From Bacillota bacterium (lineage in GTDB: Bacteria; Bacillota; Clostridia; Ch29): a stretch of 64,000 nucleotides of DNA. Where the stretch lies: NCBI GenBank assembly GCA_013540605.1, contig JABVCK010000029.1, positions 346,296 through 410,295 on the forward strand, given 5' to 3'. The notes below the pieces were generated by a model. The model worked only from the letters and a program-made list of their open reading frames with translations. It had not been told where the DNA came from and ran no database searches. Every line of letters begins with the position of its first letter. Position 1 is the stretch's first letter. A program made the position numbers and the translations under genes. Shown here piece by piece: positions 1 through 8,993 of this stretch.

Positions 1-288
1 TTGTACAGTTTATAGATGGCAGACCGAACGTCTGTATACCTTCCTTTAGGGGGCAGTTGATTTTCTCCGGCTGTCCCGTCCCTTTTTTATGCGCTGCATC
101 TTTTATTGCAGCTTCTGCAGCAACACAAATGGAGGGTTGTCGACATAGGTTAGTTTTCCCGCTGTTATTATGTCAGGATTTGCCTATATGAATTTCTATG
201 TATATACAAATTGCTGCCGTATTCCCCATACTTCTACCCGTTTTTTGGCTAGAAATTCCTGGGAAATGGTAATTTTTCGACCGGCTCC
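1..288. other. Intergenic region upstream of miaB, no gene seen
   Basis: No open frame with a ribosome binding site is visible on either strand in the first 360 bases. The stretch is A+T-rich in its second half. A weak stem (GCTGCA/TGCAGC near 103-122) is present but lacks a following T-run. The end of an upstream gene outside the window may reach into it, but nothing supports this. Confidence 0.4.
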
Positions 289-317
289 TTGTGTTAAAAA
301 TAAACCTTGTATAGAAT
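289..317 (+). promoter_or_regulatory. Candidate sigma-A promoter for miaB operon
   Basis: A -35-like TTGTGT (289-294) is followed after 17 bases by a -10-like TAGAAT (312-317), about 45 bases before the miaB start. The match to consensus is moderate, so this is an inference from spacing and position. Confidence 0.4.
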
Positions 318-362
318 AATAACTATAGCGGCATTAAGCTCCAGCGGAAAGGAAGATGTAGT

Positions 363-1703
363 ATGTCAAAGAAATACATGATAAAGACCTGGGGATGCCA
401 GATGAATGAACACGATTCTGAAAAGATTGCGGGTGTTGCCAGGTCTCTGGGATATCAGGCAACGAATGAAGAGAAGGAGGCGGACCTCCTGGTGTTCAAT
501 ACATGCTGTGTCAGGGAGCATGCGGAGGTTAAGGTATACGGAAACCTGGGACGGCTGCGGCCGTTAAAGGAAAAGAACCCCGACATGATTATTGCCGTCT
601 GTGGATGTATGACACAGCAGAGGGAAGTTGCCGAACATATTGCCAGACGGTACCCCTTCGTGGATATTGTGTTCGGAACTAATAAAATACATAAACTTGC
701 CGAGATGATAGCGAACGCGAGAATCGCCGGCAACACGGTACTGGATATAGAAGAGGATGACGGAGGCAAAATAGTAGAAGGGATACCCGTTGAGAGAGAA
801 GACGGCATCAGAGCGTGGGTTGCAGTAATGCACGGGTGCGACAATTTCTGTTCGTACTGCATTGTGCCCTTTGTAAGGGGCAGAGAGAAGAGCAGGAGAA
901 AGGCGGATATTTTGAACGAGGTTGAGGAGTTAGGAAAAAAAGGATACAAAGAGGTAACTCTCCTTGGGCAAAATGTTAATTCCTATGGTAAAGACCTTCC
1001 CGGGGAGGTAGACTTTGCCGCTCTTCTAAGGGAGGTTGACCGGGTTGAAGGAATCGAAAGGATCAGGTTTGTAACATCCCATCCTAAGGACTTAAGCGAA
1101 GAGCTGATTTATGCCATAAGGGACTGCGAAAAGGTCTGTGAGCACGTGCATCTTCCTGTCCAGGCAGGCAGCAACAGGGTGCTGGATAGAATGAACAGAA
1201 AGTATACAAGGGAACGGTACCTGGACCTCGTAGACAGGATAAAAAATGTTATCCCCGGTGTGTCCATAACAACCGATATAATAGTCGGGTTTCCCGGTGA
1301 AACCGAGGAAGACTTTGAACAGACCCTTGACCTGGTGAAAGCTGTCCGGTTTGATTCCGCCTTTACATTTCTTTATTCGCAGAGGAAGGGGACCCCGGCG
1401 GAAAGGATGAAGGATCAGATTCCATATGAGATAAAGCATCCAAGGTTCCTGAAACTTCTTGAACTTACGCAGCAGATTACAGCGGAGAACAATCTGTTAT
1501 TGAAGGATTCTGTTGAAGAGGTGCTGGTGGAAGGTATAAGCAAGAATGATCCCGAAAGGCTGACGGGCAGGACAAGGACGAACAAGCTTGTTCATTTCAA
1601 AGGAGCACCTGAGCTGACTGGAAAACTGGTAAAAGTAAAGATAACCGACCCGCAGAAGTGGTCTCTTTACGGTGAAATGGTTGACAGGGAGGTAGAAAAT
1701 TGA
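363..1703 (+). CDS. miaB: tRNA-2-methylthio-N6-dimethylallyladenosine synthase MiaB
   Basis: Radical SAM methylthiotransferase that converts i6A37 to ms2i6A37 in tRNAs reading UNN codons. The N-terminal UPF0004 domain carries the cluster cysteines in WGCQMNEHDSE, NTCCVRE and CGCM. The radical SAM motif CDNFCSYC lies near residue 160, and a C-terminal TRAM-like domain ends the protein. The 446-residue length is normal for the family. The ATG follows AAGGAAG. It heads a run with mutS, mutL and miaA, and MiaA makes the i6A substrate that MiaB uses, so the pair is functionally linked within one cluster. Distinguished from MtaB (28970-30277) by the N-terminal sequence. Confidence 0.96.
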   Translation: MSKKYMIKTWGCQMNEHDSEKIAGVARSLGYQATNEEKEADLLVFNTCCVREHAEVKVYGNLGRLRPLKEKNPDMIIAVCGCMTQQREVAEHIARRYPFVDIVFGTNKIHKLAEMIANARIAGNTVLDIEEDDGGKIVEGIPVEREDGIRAWVAVMHGCDNFCSYCIVPFVRGREKSRRKADILNEVEELGKKGYKEVTLLGQNVNSYGKDLPGEVDFAALLREVDRVEGIERIRFVTSHPKDLSEELIYAIRDCEKVCEHVHLPVQAGSNRVLDRMNRKYTRERYLDLVDRIKNVIPGVSITTDIIVGFPGETEEDFEQTLDLVKAVRFDSAFTFLYSQRKGTPAERMKDQIPYEIKHPRFLKLLELTQQITAENNLLLKDSVEEVLVEGISKNDPERLTGRTRTNKLVHFKGAPELTGKLVKVKITDPQKWSLYGEMVDREVEN

Positions 1704-1921
1704 TAATAGAAAAAGCTGTGGAGCTTGGCAAAGCCCTCGCAGAATCCTATGAAATTGCTGAACTCAGGGAGGCTGAAGCAGAGTATGGGCTGGACAGCCA
1801 AGCAAAAAAGATGACAATAAAACACCTGCAGGCTGCTGCGGCAGATGCGGAAGGTGTTCCTAGGACGGCGAAAGCCGTTTTTGTTTTCCACCGGGTGCAG
1901 GCTCAGGCGAATTTTTCCTGA
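1700..1921 (+). CDS. Short YlbF-family-like protein, probably truncated
   Basis: The ORF starts with TTG overlapping the miaB stop by four bases (TTGA). Its first ~40 residues (KAVELGKALAESYEIAELREAE, then DSQAKKM) resemble the N-terminal half of YlbF/YmcA-family proteins, which bind RNase Y. The family is usually about 115-150 residues. Here the similarity fades after residue ~45 and the ORF ends at 73, with a terminator-like hairpin inside the last third. The position between miaB and mutS is where clostridia often carry such a gene. I infer a C-terminal truncation or frameshift; a diverged short protein is possible. Confidence 0.5.
   Translation: MIIEKAVELGKALAESYEIAELREAEAEYGLDSQAKKMTIKHLQAAAADAEGVPRTAKAVFVFHRVQAQANFS
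1865..1885 (+). terminator. Short terminator-like hairpin after miaB
   Basis: ACGGC-GAAA-GCCGT followed by a T-rich run (1878-1885). It lies inside the 3' part of the truncated YlbF-like ORF. This suggests that the ORF tail is not under coding constraint and that miaB transcription may partly end here. The stem is short, so termination is likely weak. Confidence 0.4.
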
Positions 1922-1959
1922 TATTGTGATATAATGTTGCTGAGGAAGGAGGAATAGGG

Positions 1960-4599
1960 TTGGCAGAGCTTACTCCGATGATGCAGCAGTACATTCAGAT
2001 TAAGCAGGAGTATAATGATTGCATTCTTTTTTTTAGGCTAGGGGATTTTTATGAAATGTTTTTTGAAGACGCAAAGACAGCCTCCCGGGAGCTTGAAATA
2101 ACTCTTACAGGCCGGGACTGCGGCCTGGATGAACGGGCGCCTATGTGCGGCGTTCCATATCATTCTGCAGTGGGGTATATCGCCAAGCTTATAAATAAGG
2201 GCTATAAGGTGGCAATTTGCGAGCAGGTTGAAGACCCGTCAGAGGCAAAGGGTATAGTTAAGAGGGACGTCATCCGTGTAGTTACCCCAGGGACAGTGAT
2301 TGACCAGTCAATGCTCGAGGAAAAGGAAAATAATTACGTACTCAGTTTATTCATGGATGAAGAGGGGTTTGGCATGGCCTATGCAGACATTTCTACGGGA
2401 GAACTGAGGACTACACGGATACTTAACAAAAACGGCGGTTTTGTCCGGGTATTGGACGAACTTGCTAAGGTAAGCCCTAAAGAAGTACTGGTTAACGGAA
2501 ATATTTTTATGGAAACCATAATGGTTGAAGAGATAGAATCCAAGCTGGATTTGAGGGTTTCAGAATACAGGGATAGAAGTTTTGCCGGGAGAAGCGCAGA
2601 GGAAAAGATAAAGAGACACTTCAGGGTGAGCAGTGTGGAAGGTCTTGGTCTTGGCGAAAAGCACCATTGTATATGTTCTGTGGGAGCACTCCTGGATTAC
2701 CTGGAGGACACCCAGAAGGTAATGCTGTCCCATATAGACAAAGTGGAGATCTATTCTATCGAGGACTACATGATTCTGGATTCATCAACCAGGAGAAACC
2801 TCGAACTGGTGGAAACAATGCGGACAAAGGAAAAGAAAGGGTCCCTGCTGTGGCTGCTGGATAGGACCCTGACAGCGATGGGAGGCAGGATGCTCAAGAG
2901 ATGGCTGGAGCAGCCTCTGGTAAGCCCGGAAGAGATAAACGACAGGCTTGACGGCATAGAGGAGCTGAAGAGCAATATTGCGTTAATGGAGAGTATCAAG
3001 GAATATACCGGAAAGGTCTATGATATTGAGCGCCTGATGGGGAGAATAGTGTACGGCAACGCAAATGCCAGGGACCTTCTTTCCTTAAAGCAGTCGGTGG
3101 AAGTGCTGCCGCAGATTAAATATATCCTGAGGGAGTGCAGCAGTAAAATACTGGAACAGATAAGGGAAAAGACGGATGAACTCAGGGATATATATGAGAT
3201 TGTTGAAAATGCGATTCATCCGGACCCTCCCGTTGGACTGAAGGACGGAGGCATCATAAAGGATGGCTATGACGAGGAGATAGACCGTCTGAGGAGCGCT
3301 TCGAGGGAAGGGAAGAAATGGATAGCATCCCTTGAAAGGCGCGAAAAGGAAAGAACCGGTATCAAGTCGTTGAAGGTGGGGTACAACAAGGTTTTCGGAT
3401 ATTATCTGGAGGTTACCAAAGCAAACCTGGAACAGGTACCGGAGGATTATTTGAGGAAACAAACCCTTGCCAACGCTGAAAGGTATATTACGCCTGAGCT
3501 AAAGGAGATGGAGAACACTATACTAGGAGCTCAGGAAAAAGTAATTGAGCTTGAGTACCAGGTGTTCAACACGGTTAAAGACAAAATTGCCGGTGAAGTG
3601 GAAAGGATAAAAAGAACTTCTTACCATATAGCTCTTCTGGATACCCTTTATTCTCTTTCAAGGGTTGCATACGACAATGGTTATATACGGCCAAGGGTTA
3701 ACGAAGACGACGGGATTGAGATAAAGGATGGGAGGCATCCGGTTGTAGAAAAGATGCTTGGAAAAGGCAGGTTTGTTCCCAACGATACCTACCTTAATTG
3801 TCAGGGGGACAGGCTGTGCATAATAACCGGTCCCAACATGGCAGGAAAATCAACCTATATGCGGCAGGTTGCGCTCATTGTGCTGATGGCGCAAATAGGA
3901 TCCTATGTTCCCGCATCATATTGCAAACTGGGGGTTGTCGACAGGATTTTTACCAGGGTCGGCGCATCCGATGACCTTGCGTCGGGACAGAGCACGTTCA
4001 TGGTTGAAATGAGCGAGGTAGCCAACATATTGAACAATGCGACAAGAAGAAGCCTGTTGATTCTGGACGAAATAGGAAGGGGTACAAGCACCTTTGACGG
4101 CCTCAGCATTGCATGGGCTGTGCTGGAATACATTGCAGACAAGGGTAATATAGGTGCCAGGACACTCTTTGCCACCCATTACCACCAGTTGACCGAATTG
4201 GAAGGGAAGCTGGATGGAATAAAGAACTACTGCATTGCTGTAAAGGAGAAGGGAGATAATATAATCTTCCTGAGGAAGGTGATTAGAGGTGGAGCCGATC
4301 AGAGCTACGGTATACAGGTTGCCAGCCTTGCCGGTCTCCCGAGGGATGTTATCGAGAGAGCCAAGGAAATACTAGTTAAACTGGAAGAAACGGATATTGC
4401 CAGGAACGGCAGGAAGGGCAGGAATACTCATAAAGAAAGCAGCCCATTCGAGGCCATAAACCTGTTTAATTACAGATATGTACAATTTATAGAAAAAATA
4501 TCTAAGTTGGATGTGAACAATCTGACTCCGCTGGAGGCTTTAAACCTATTGAATGAGTTAAGTGAAAAAGCAAAAGAACTGGCAGGTGAAAACGGTTGA
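1960..4599 (+). CDS. mutS: DNA mismatch repair protein MutS
   Basis: Recognises mismatches and small loops and recruits MutL. The mismatch-binding domain contains the FFRLGDFYEMF motif near residue 24, whose Phe-x-Glu contacts the mispair. The ATPase domain has Walker A GPNMAGKST near residue 625 and the DEIGRGTS signature near 700. At 879 residues it is a typical MutS1. Translation begins at a TTG (MAELTPMMQQYIQIK) after GGAAGGAGG. A TATAAT at 1930-1935 may be the -10 box of its own promoter. It overlaps mutL by four bases, indicating translational coupling. Confidence 0.97.
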   Translation: MAELTPMMQQYIQIKQEYNDCILFFRLGDFYEMFFEDAKTASRELEITLTGRDCGLDERAPMCGVPYHSAVGYIAKLINKGYKVAICEQVEDPSEAKGIVKRDVIRVVTPGTVIDQSMLEEKENNYVLSLFMDEEGFGMAYADISTGELRTTRILNKNGGFVRVLDELAKVSPKEVLVNGNIFMETIMVEEIESKLDLRVSEYRDRSFAGRSAEEKIKRHFRVSSVEGLGLGEKHHCICSVGALLDYLEDTQKVMLSHIDKVEIYSIEDYMILDSSTRRNLELVETMRTKEKKGSLLWLLDRTLTAMGGRMLKRWLEQPLVSPEEINDRLDGIEELKSNIALMESIKEYTGKVYDIERLMGRIVYGNANARDLLSLKQSVEVLPQIKYILRECSSKILEQIREKTDELRDIYEIVENAIHPDPPVGLKDGGIIKDGYDEEIDRLRSASREGKKWIASLERREKERTGIKSLKVGYNKVFGYYLEVTKANLEQVPEDYLRKQTLANAERYITPELKEMENTILGAQEKVIELEYQVFNTVKDKIAGEVERIKRTSYHIALLDTLYSLSRVAYDNGYIRPRVNEDDGIEIKDGRHPVVEKMLGKGRFVPNDTYLNCQGDRLCIITGPNMAGKSTYMRQVALIVLMAQIGSYVPASYCKLGVVDRIFTRVGASDDLASGQSTFMVEMSEVANILNNATRRSLLILDEIGRGTSTFDGLSIAWAVLEYIADKGNIGARTLFATHYHQLTELEGKLDGIKNYCIAVKEKGDNIIFLRKVIRGGADQSYGIQVASLAGLPRDVIERAKEILVKLEETDIARNGRKGRNTHKESSPFEAINLFNYRYVQFIEKISKLDVNNLTPLEALNLLNELSEKAKELAGENG

Positions 4600-6365
4600 C
4601 AGCGAAAATAAGAGTGTTGGAAAAAAGCGTATCAGAGAAAATCGCAGCGGGTGAAGTGGTGGAAAACCCCGCCTCTGTAGTTAAGGAACTGCTGGAGAAC
4701 TCCATTGACGCCGGGGCAACCTCCATAGCCATAGAGATAGAAAACGGCGGAAAAACCTTGATAAGGGTAACGGACAACGGAGAGGGAATAGATAGGGAGG
4801 ATGTCCGTACAGCCTTTCGGCGGCACGCAACCAGTAAGATTAGCAATATTGAGGATCTGGACAGGATAGTGTCCCTGGGTTTCAGGGGTGAGGCCCTGGC
4901 AAGCATAGCTGCGGTTTCAATGGTAAGGATGGTAACGAAGCCCCGGAATTCCCTGGAAGGTACGGTTTACGAAATGCACGGAGGGCAGGAAGTAATGTTT
5001 GAAGAGGTAGGATGCCCCGGGGGAACGAGCATTGAGGTAAAGGAACTGTTCTACAATACCCCTGCCCGCAAGGAGTACCTGAGGAGCAGCAGCCATGAAG
5101 GCTCTTTAATAAGCGATATTATTACAAGGCTGGCACTGGCAAGGACCGGGATTTCTTTCCGGCTGACGAACAATGGCAAGATGGTTATCAATACTCCGGG
5201 GAATGGAGAGTTAAGGGATACAATTGTTTCGATTTATGGGAGGGAAATCGGTGAAAACCTTGTAAAAGTGAGCTGCAGCAGAGAAGGCATCGGAATAGAC
5301 GGCTTTGTATCCAAACCCCACATAACGCGGTCCAACAGGGGATACCAGTCGATTTTCGTGAACGGGCGGTACATTAAGAACAGAATGGTGACTCAGGCAA
5401 TTGAGGATTCCTACAGGACAATGCTTATGGTCAACCGGTATCCGGTTGCAGTTTTGAACATAGTGCTTGACCCATGCTTAGTGGATGTCAATGTGCATCC
5501 TGCAAAGCTTCAGGTTAGATTTAAGGACGAAAACCTGGTAAAAGGCGCTATATACGATTGTATAAAGACTTGCATGGAAAAGGGGAGATGGATTTCTAGC
5601 GTTGCGAGTTTTGGCAGACCGGCAGGCGGACAGGCAAGACAGGACGTAACAATAAAAAGCTGGAGTGATAATAATATTACTAAAGAAAAAATTCAGCCGG
5701 AGCATGGAAATAACTGCTTAAAAGAGGAAAGGGTTGAATATAACAGGATAGAATTGGATAATATTATAAAGGATAACGACAATAATATCCCTGAATTGAG
5801 AATTGTTGGCCAGCTCCTGAACACGTATATTGCGGCTGAAGGGGATGGATGCGTTTACCTTATAGACCAGCACGCAGCCCATGAAAGGGTCATGTATGAG
5901 ATGATGACTCTCCAGTTTGAGAATAACGGGATAAACTCCCAGAGGCTGCTTGACCCGATTGTTATTGAGTTGTCCCACTATGAAGCTGAGATAATTAAAG
6001 AAAATTTGGAGGTCATAAGGAAAACGGGATTTGAACTTGAGGAATTCGGTGTAAATTCTATTGCAGTAAGGTCGGTCCCTGTGTTCTTCGGCATACCGGA
6101 AACCAAGGAGTTTATAAACGATCTGATAACTGAATATACAACAGGCAACCGAAGGAAAGGTTACAGGCTTAAGTCTGAAGAAGTCATAGGTATGGCATGC
6201 AAGAAGGCCGTTAAAGCAAATCAAAGGCTTTCAATGCAGGAGATGGAAGGTCTGATAGCTCAGTTGAGGAAAGCTAAAATGCCATATACCTGCCCCCATG
6301 GCCGGCCCGTGATTATAACCCTTAGCAAATATGAGCTTGAGAAGATGTTTAAAAGGGTTCAATAA
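4596..6365 (+). CDS. mutL: DNA mismatch repair protein MutL (endonuclease type)
   Basis: Couples MutS mismatch recognition to strand incision. The GHKL ATPase motifs are present: GEVVENPASVVKELLEN near residue 20, DNGEGI, and GFRGEALASI near 95. The C-terminal half carries the metal-dependent nicking motif DQHAAHERVMYE near residue 424, plus ACKKAVKAN and CPHGRP. This marks the latent endonuclease form used by bacteria without MutH. The start is TTG in the TTGA overlap with the mutS stop. The middle linker (about 340-400) is Asn/Asp-rich and low in complexity, as usual. Length is 589 residues. Confidence 0.97.
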   Translation: MTAKIRVLEKSVSEKIAAGEVVENPASVVKELLENSIDAGATSIAIEIENGGKTLIRVTDNGEGIDREDVRTAFRRHATSKISNIEDLDRIVSLGFRGEALASIAAVSMVRMVTKPRNSLEGTVYEMHGGQEVMFEEVGCPGGTSIEVKELFYNTPARKEYLRSSSHEGSLISDIITRLALARTGISFRLTNNGKMVINTPGNGELRDTIVSIYGREIGENLVKVSCSREGIGIDGFVSKPHITRSNRGYQSIFVNGRYIKNRMVTQAIEDSYRTMLMVNRYPVAVLNIVLDPCLVDVNVHPAKLQVRFKDENLVKGAIYDCIKTCMEKGRWISSVASFGRPAGGQARQDVTIKSWSDNNITKEKIQPEHGNNCLKEERVEYNRIELDNIIKDNDNNIPELRIVGQLLNTYIAAEGDGCVYLIDQHAAHERVMYEMMTLQFENNGINSQRLLDPIVIELSHYEAEIIKENLEVIRKTGFELEEFGVNSIAVRSVPVFFGIPETKEFINDLITEYTTGNRRKGYRLKSEEVIGMACKKAVKANQRLSMQEMEGLIAQLRKAKMPYTCPHGRPVIITLSKYELEKMFKRVQ

Positions 6366-6374
6366 TGTTGGGGG

Positions 6375-7325
6375 GTGATACATACGAAGATACCGCTGCT
6401 TGTGATAGTTGGGCCTACGGCAGTAGGGAAGACTGATACCGCTGTATTGGTAGCCCAACAAATTGACGGTGAAATCATATCTGCGGATTCCATGCAGATA
6501 TACAGGGGCATGGATATTGGGACGGCTAAACCTAGCGAGGAGGAAAGGGGAGGCATCAAACACCACCTGATCGATGTAGCAGACCCTGGAGAGGAGTTTT
6601 CGGTAGCAGATTTTCAAAGGATTGCGAGGAAAGATATTGAAGATATATACCGCAGGGGCAGATTTCCGATAGTGGTAGGCGGTACCGGTCTGTATATAAA
6701 CTCGCTGGTTTATAATATGGATTTTACTGAAACCATATCAAATCCTGAACTGAGGGAAAATCTCACAACGATTGCCCTAGAGAGGGGGAATGAGTATTTA
6801 CATGAGATGCTGAAAAGGGCTGATCCGGAAACAGCAGCCAAGCTTCATCCGAACGACAGGAGAAGGATTATCCGGGCACTGGAAGTCTATCAATGTTCAG
6901 GTATGCCTATGTCCCAGTATCACAAGAACGTGGAAATGCAAACCATACCCTACGACCCTTTGATGATTGGACTGAGAATGAATAGGAAAGAGCTTTACGA
7001 CAGAATAGAAAAAAGGGTCGACAGGATGATGGAAAGCGGTCTGGTAAAGGAAGTCCAGGGGCTGCTGGATAGAGGCTGCTCAAAGGATACTGTATCGATG
7101 CAGGGGCTTGGATACAAAGAGATTATCGGATATCTTGAGGGAGAGTACTCTCTGGAAACAGCTGTCGAAATTCTAAAAAGAGATACGAGAAGATTTGCTA
7201 AAAGACAGTTTACATGGTTTAGAAGAGATGATAGAATAATCTGGATGGATGTAGAAAATTATTCCAGTAAAAAGGAGATAGCTGACAAGATCGTAGATTA
7301 TTTTAAGAGTAACTTTAAATTTTAA
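6375..7325 (+). CDS. miaA: tRNA dimethylallyltransferase MiaA
   Basis: Transfers the dimethylallyl group from DMAPP to A37 of tRNAs reading UNN codons, giving i6A, the substrate of MiaB. The P-loop GPTAVGKT is near residue 13, followed by [18 protein letters not shown] and VGGTGLYI, all MiaA signatures. The 316-residue length is normal. The likely start is GTG inside a G-rich stretch, about nine bases after the mutL stop. The following gene is hfq, the conserved miaA-hfq neighbourhood. Confidence 0.96.
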   Translation: MIHTKIPLLVIVGPTAVGKTDTAVLVAQQIDGEIISADSMQIYRGMDIGTAKPSEEERGGIKHHLIDVADPGEEFSVADFQRIARKDIEDIYRRGRFPIVVGGTGLYINSLVYNMDFTETISNPELRENLTTIALERGNEYLHEMLKRADPETAAKLHPNDRRRIIRALEVYQCSGMPMSQYHKNVEMQTIPYDPLMIGLRMNRKELYDRIEKRVDRMMESGLVKEVQGLLDRGCSKDTVSMQGLGYKEIIGYLEGEYSLETAVEILKRDTRRFAKRQFTWFRRDDRIIWMDVENYSSKKEIADKIVDYFKSNFKF

Positions 7326-7347
7326 TCAATTTGGCGGAGGGGATACC

Positions 7348-7596
7348 ATGAATAAGAACACTATTAATCTGCAGGATGTTTTTCTAAATCAGGTGAGAAA
7401 GGAACACGTTCCTATCACTATATACCTAGTGAATGGGTACCAGTTGAAGGGATATGTCAAGGGTTTCGATAACTATACCATAGTTATGGAGATGGACGGC
7501 AAGCAGCAGCTGGTATACAAACACGCTGTTTCGACCATAACGCCGCTAAAGGCAGTGGCATTCATATTTACCGACAACAAAGAAAACGGGAAGTAA
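7348..7596 (+). CDS. hfq: RNA chaperone Hfq
   Basis: Hexameric Sm-like protein that binds sRNAs and mRNAs. Sm1 spans roughly [24 protein letters not shown] through [13 protein letters not shown], and Sm2 contains [10 protein letters not shown]. The 82-residue length is typical for Firmicutes. The ATG follows GGCGGAGGGG. It is the last gene of the miaB-mutS-mutL-miaA-hfq block and is closed by a strong terminator. Confidence 0.96.
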   Translation: MNKNTINLQDVFLNQVRKEHVPITIYLVNGYQLKGYVKGFDNYTIVMEMDGKQQLVYKHAVSTITPLKAVAFIFTDNKENGK

Positions 7597-7613
7597 ATAG
7601 CGTCCACAAAAAA

Positions 7614-7639
7614 ACCGGCCTGGTACGGCCGGTTTTTTT
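7614..7639 (+). terminator. Rho-independent terminator after hfq
   Basis: Perfect 7-bp stem ACCGGCC/GGCCGGT with a 6-base loop, followed by seven T residues and preceded by an A-run. It ends the mismatch repair/hfq operon and marks the left border of the accessory region. Confidence 0.9.
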
Positions 7640-7704
7640 GTGGATAATCGGAACTCTCGATAAAATGGTTTGATTGTGAAAATGCTATTTTTGCGAACGT
7701 AAAG

Positions 7705-7735
7705 GTCGTTTTCATGAATGCAAAAGTCGTTTTCA
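7705..7735 (+). promoter_or_regulatory. Direct repeat, candidate LytTR binding site
   Basis: The 10-mer GTCGTTTTCA occurs at 7705-7714 and again at 7726-7735, exactly 21 bases apart, or two helical turns. LytTR regulators such as AgrA bind two ~9-bp direct repeats with 12 bases between them, the same 21-base period. The pair ends about 12 bases before where a -35 box would lie for the TATAAT at 7770-7775, and no good -35 is present there. That is the arrangement of an activator-dependent promoter. The downstream transcript encodes a LytTR protein, so autoregulation is plausible but unproven. Confidence 0.5.
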
Positions 7736-7769
7736 CAAAAAAATGCAGCCAGGTATAAAATATAAATGA

Positions 7770-7775
7770 TATAAT
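7770..7775 (+). promoter_or_regulatory. Candidate -10 box of the riboswitch-LytTR transcript
   Basis: TATAAT with no recognisable -35 hexamer 17 bases upstream. It lies about 75 bases before the c-di-GMP riboswitch. The missing -35 agrees with activation from the direct repeats at 7705-7735. Confidence 0.45.
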
Positions 7776-7844
7776 ATTTAATACACGACCTGCTATTTAG
7801 CAAAATTTAGTAAACGGAAATATTACAAGAATTATAAAGAAGAA

Positions 7845-7942
7845 TCGAAATGGCAAACTTGCCGAAAGGCAAGGACGCAAAACCACGGGTCTACAGCGGG
7901 CACCAGAATCGCTACGATAGCCGGGTTGCCGAAATAAGCCGA
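7845..7942 (+). ncRNA. Cyclic di-GMP-I riboswitch (GEMM-I), copy 1
   Basis: The conserved GEMM-I core is present: GGCAAACTTGCC, a GAAA tetraloop, GGCAAGGACGCAAA, then ACCACGGGTCTACAG, and the second-arm receptor GATAGCCGGGTTGCCG. These match the tetraloop hairpin, the A-rich ligand-binding joining region and the tetraloop receptor of the class. A terminator stem follows directly, so the expression platform is probably transcriptional. The controlled gene is the LytTR protein at 8056-8424. Recognition is by eye; a covariance model search would confirm it. Confidence 0.92.
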
Positions 7943-7947
7943 CTAGG

Positions 7948-7986
7948 CTCACTGGTGCTTTGCGTAAAAGCATTAGTGAGTTTTTG
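7948..7986 (+). terminator. Riboswitch expression-platform terminator
   Basis: CTCACTGGTGCTTT pairs with AAAAGCATTAGTGAG (including G-U pairs) around the loop GCGT and is followed by five T residues. It lies between the riboswitch aptamer and the LytTR gene, so c-di-GMP binding should decide read-through. An AGCC/GGCT mini-stem just upstream could take part in the switch. Whether ligand turns the gene on or off cannot be told from sequence. Confidence 0.85.
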
Positions 7987-8055
7987 TGTTTAACGGGCAA
8001 ACAAAGCAGAAGGTATCTCTGGACAGTTAAATGATCAATAAAGGGAGTGATTAGT

Positions 8056-8424
8056 TTGGATCCAAAGAAGGTTAATCCAGCTTCACACCTGCCAGCATCC
8101 AGGATTTCTATAAACCTTGGCAATGAACGGGTGTTTGTGAAGATCGAAGAGATATACTATATAGAAAAGGCCGGACGCCAAACCCTGATTCACTGCGTTA
8201 ATGAGAAATTTAAAACCCGAGAGACCCTGCAGGAACTTGAACAGAGGCTGGGGACGGGATTTTTCCGGTCCCACAAATCCTACATTATTAATATCAATCG
8301 GGTTGAGCGGATAGTAAGTTTTCCCGGCTCATCATATTACGAGGTCAAATTTGAAGATTATAAAGGAAAGGCTCTGCTTAGCCGAGACCGGGTGCATGAG
8401 CTAACGGGATTGCTTGAACGATAA
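8056..8424 (+). CDS. Stand-alone LytTR DNA-binding domain protein, copy 1
   Basis: Consists almost only of a LytTR domain (PF04397): RVFVKIEEIYYIEKAGRQTLIH, then FKTRETLQELEQRL, then FFRSHKSYIININRVERI. Classical LytTR regulators have an N-terminal receiver domain that is absent here. It probably binds direct repeats and acts as a transcription factor whose level, not phosphorylation, is regulated. I chose the TTG at 8056 because AAGGGAGTGA sits about eight bases before it; a GTG at 8047 would add three residues. It lies 3' of a c-di-GMP riboswitch and terminator. A related module lies in reverse at 14108-14600. Confidence 0.85.
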   Translation: MDPKKVNPASHLPASRISINLGNERVFVKIEEIYYIEKAGRQTLIHCVNEKFKTRETLQELEQRLGTGFFRSHKSYIININRVERIVSFPGSSYYEVKFEDYKGKALLSRDRVHELTGLLER

Positions 8425-8458
8425 CGATGAAAGAAGCAATTGTACAATCTGAGTGCAG

Positions 8459-8488
8459 ATCAGTTCCTATTGGGGACTGATTTTTTTA
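8459..8488 (+). terminator. Terminator after LytTR gene 1
   Basis: ATCAGTTCC pairs with GGGGACTGAT around a short loop and is followed by seven T residues. It closes the riboswitch-LytTR transcript as a single-gene unit. Confidence 0.85.
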
Positions 8489-8699
8489 TGCACAAAAAGT
8501 GACGATACAGACCGCAATTTATACGAGTTACACCTTACGCCTACCATATAGGCAATAGATGAGGTTTATGGTAAGATGATGCCAAAGAAACAACAATCCC
8601 TGTCAATGTACAAGCCTTTGCCGGGACCGATCATTGTCAGGTATAATGATACCAGGAAACAAGACAGACAAAACAGCTGAAATAAGTTAGAATGGAACT

Positions 8700-8993
8700 A
8701 TGGAAAAGAGAAGACATTTTATACCGGAAGAAAAAGCAAAAATAGTGATTGAGGTCTTGATGGAAGAAAAAACGTTGAATGAGATTGCTGCAGAGTATGA
8801 AATACACCCAAATCAGCTAAGCCGCTGGAAGGCAGAATTCTTAAACAATGCAGCAAGAGCATTCAGCAAGGAAGCTGGAGAAGTAGAGAAGGTCAAACAG
8901 TCGTATGAAAAGGAGAAGGACGAACTGCTTAGGCAAATAGGTCAACTCTCATATGAGGTTACCTGGCTTAAAAAAAAATCTGGCCGAATCTAA
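8700..8993 (+). CDS. IS3-family transposase OrfA
   Basis: 97-residue helix-turn-helix protein of the Transposase_8/IS911 OrfA type: PEEKAKIVIEVLMEEKTLNEIAAEYEIHPNQLSRWKAEF. A leucine zipper-like C-terminal half follows (EKVKQSYEKEKDELLRQIGQL). It binds the terminal repeats and is fused to OrfB by programmed -1 frameshifting. The nine-A run near 8971-8980 at its end is the expected slippery site. It appears intact, but its partner orfB is broken. Confidence 0.85.
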   Translation: MEKRRHFIPEEKAKIVIEVLMEEKTLNEIAAEYEIHPNQLSRWKAEFLNNAARAFSKEAGEVEKVKQSYEKEKDELLRQIGQLSYEVTWLKKKSGRI

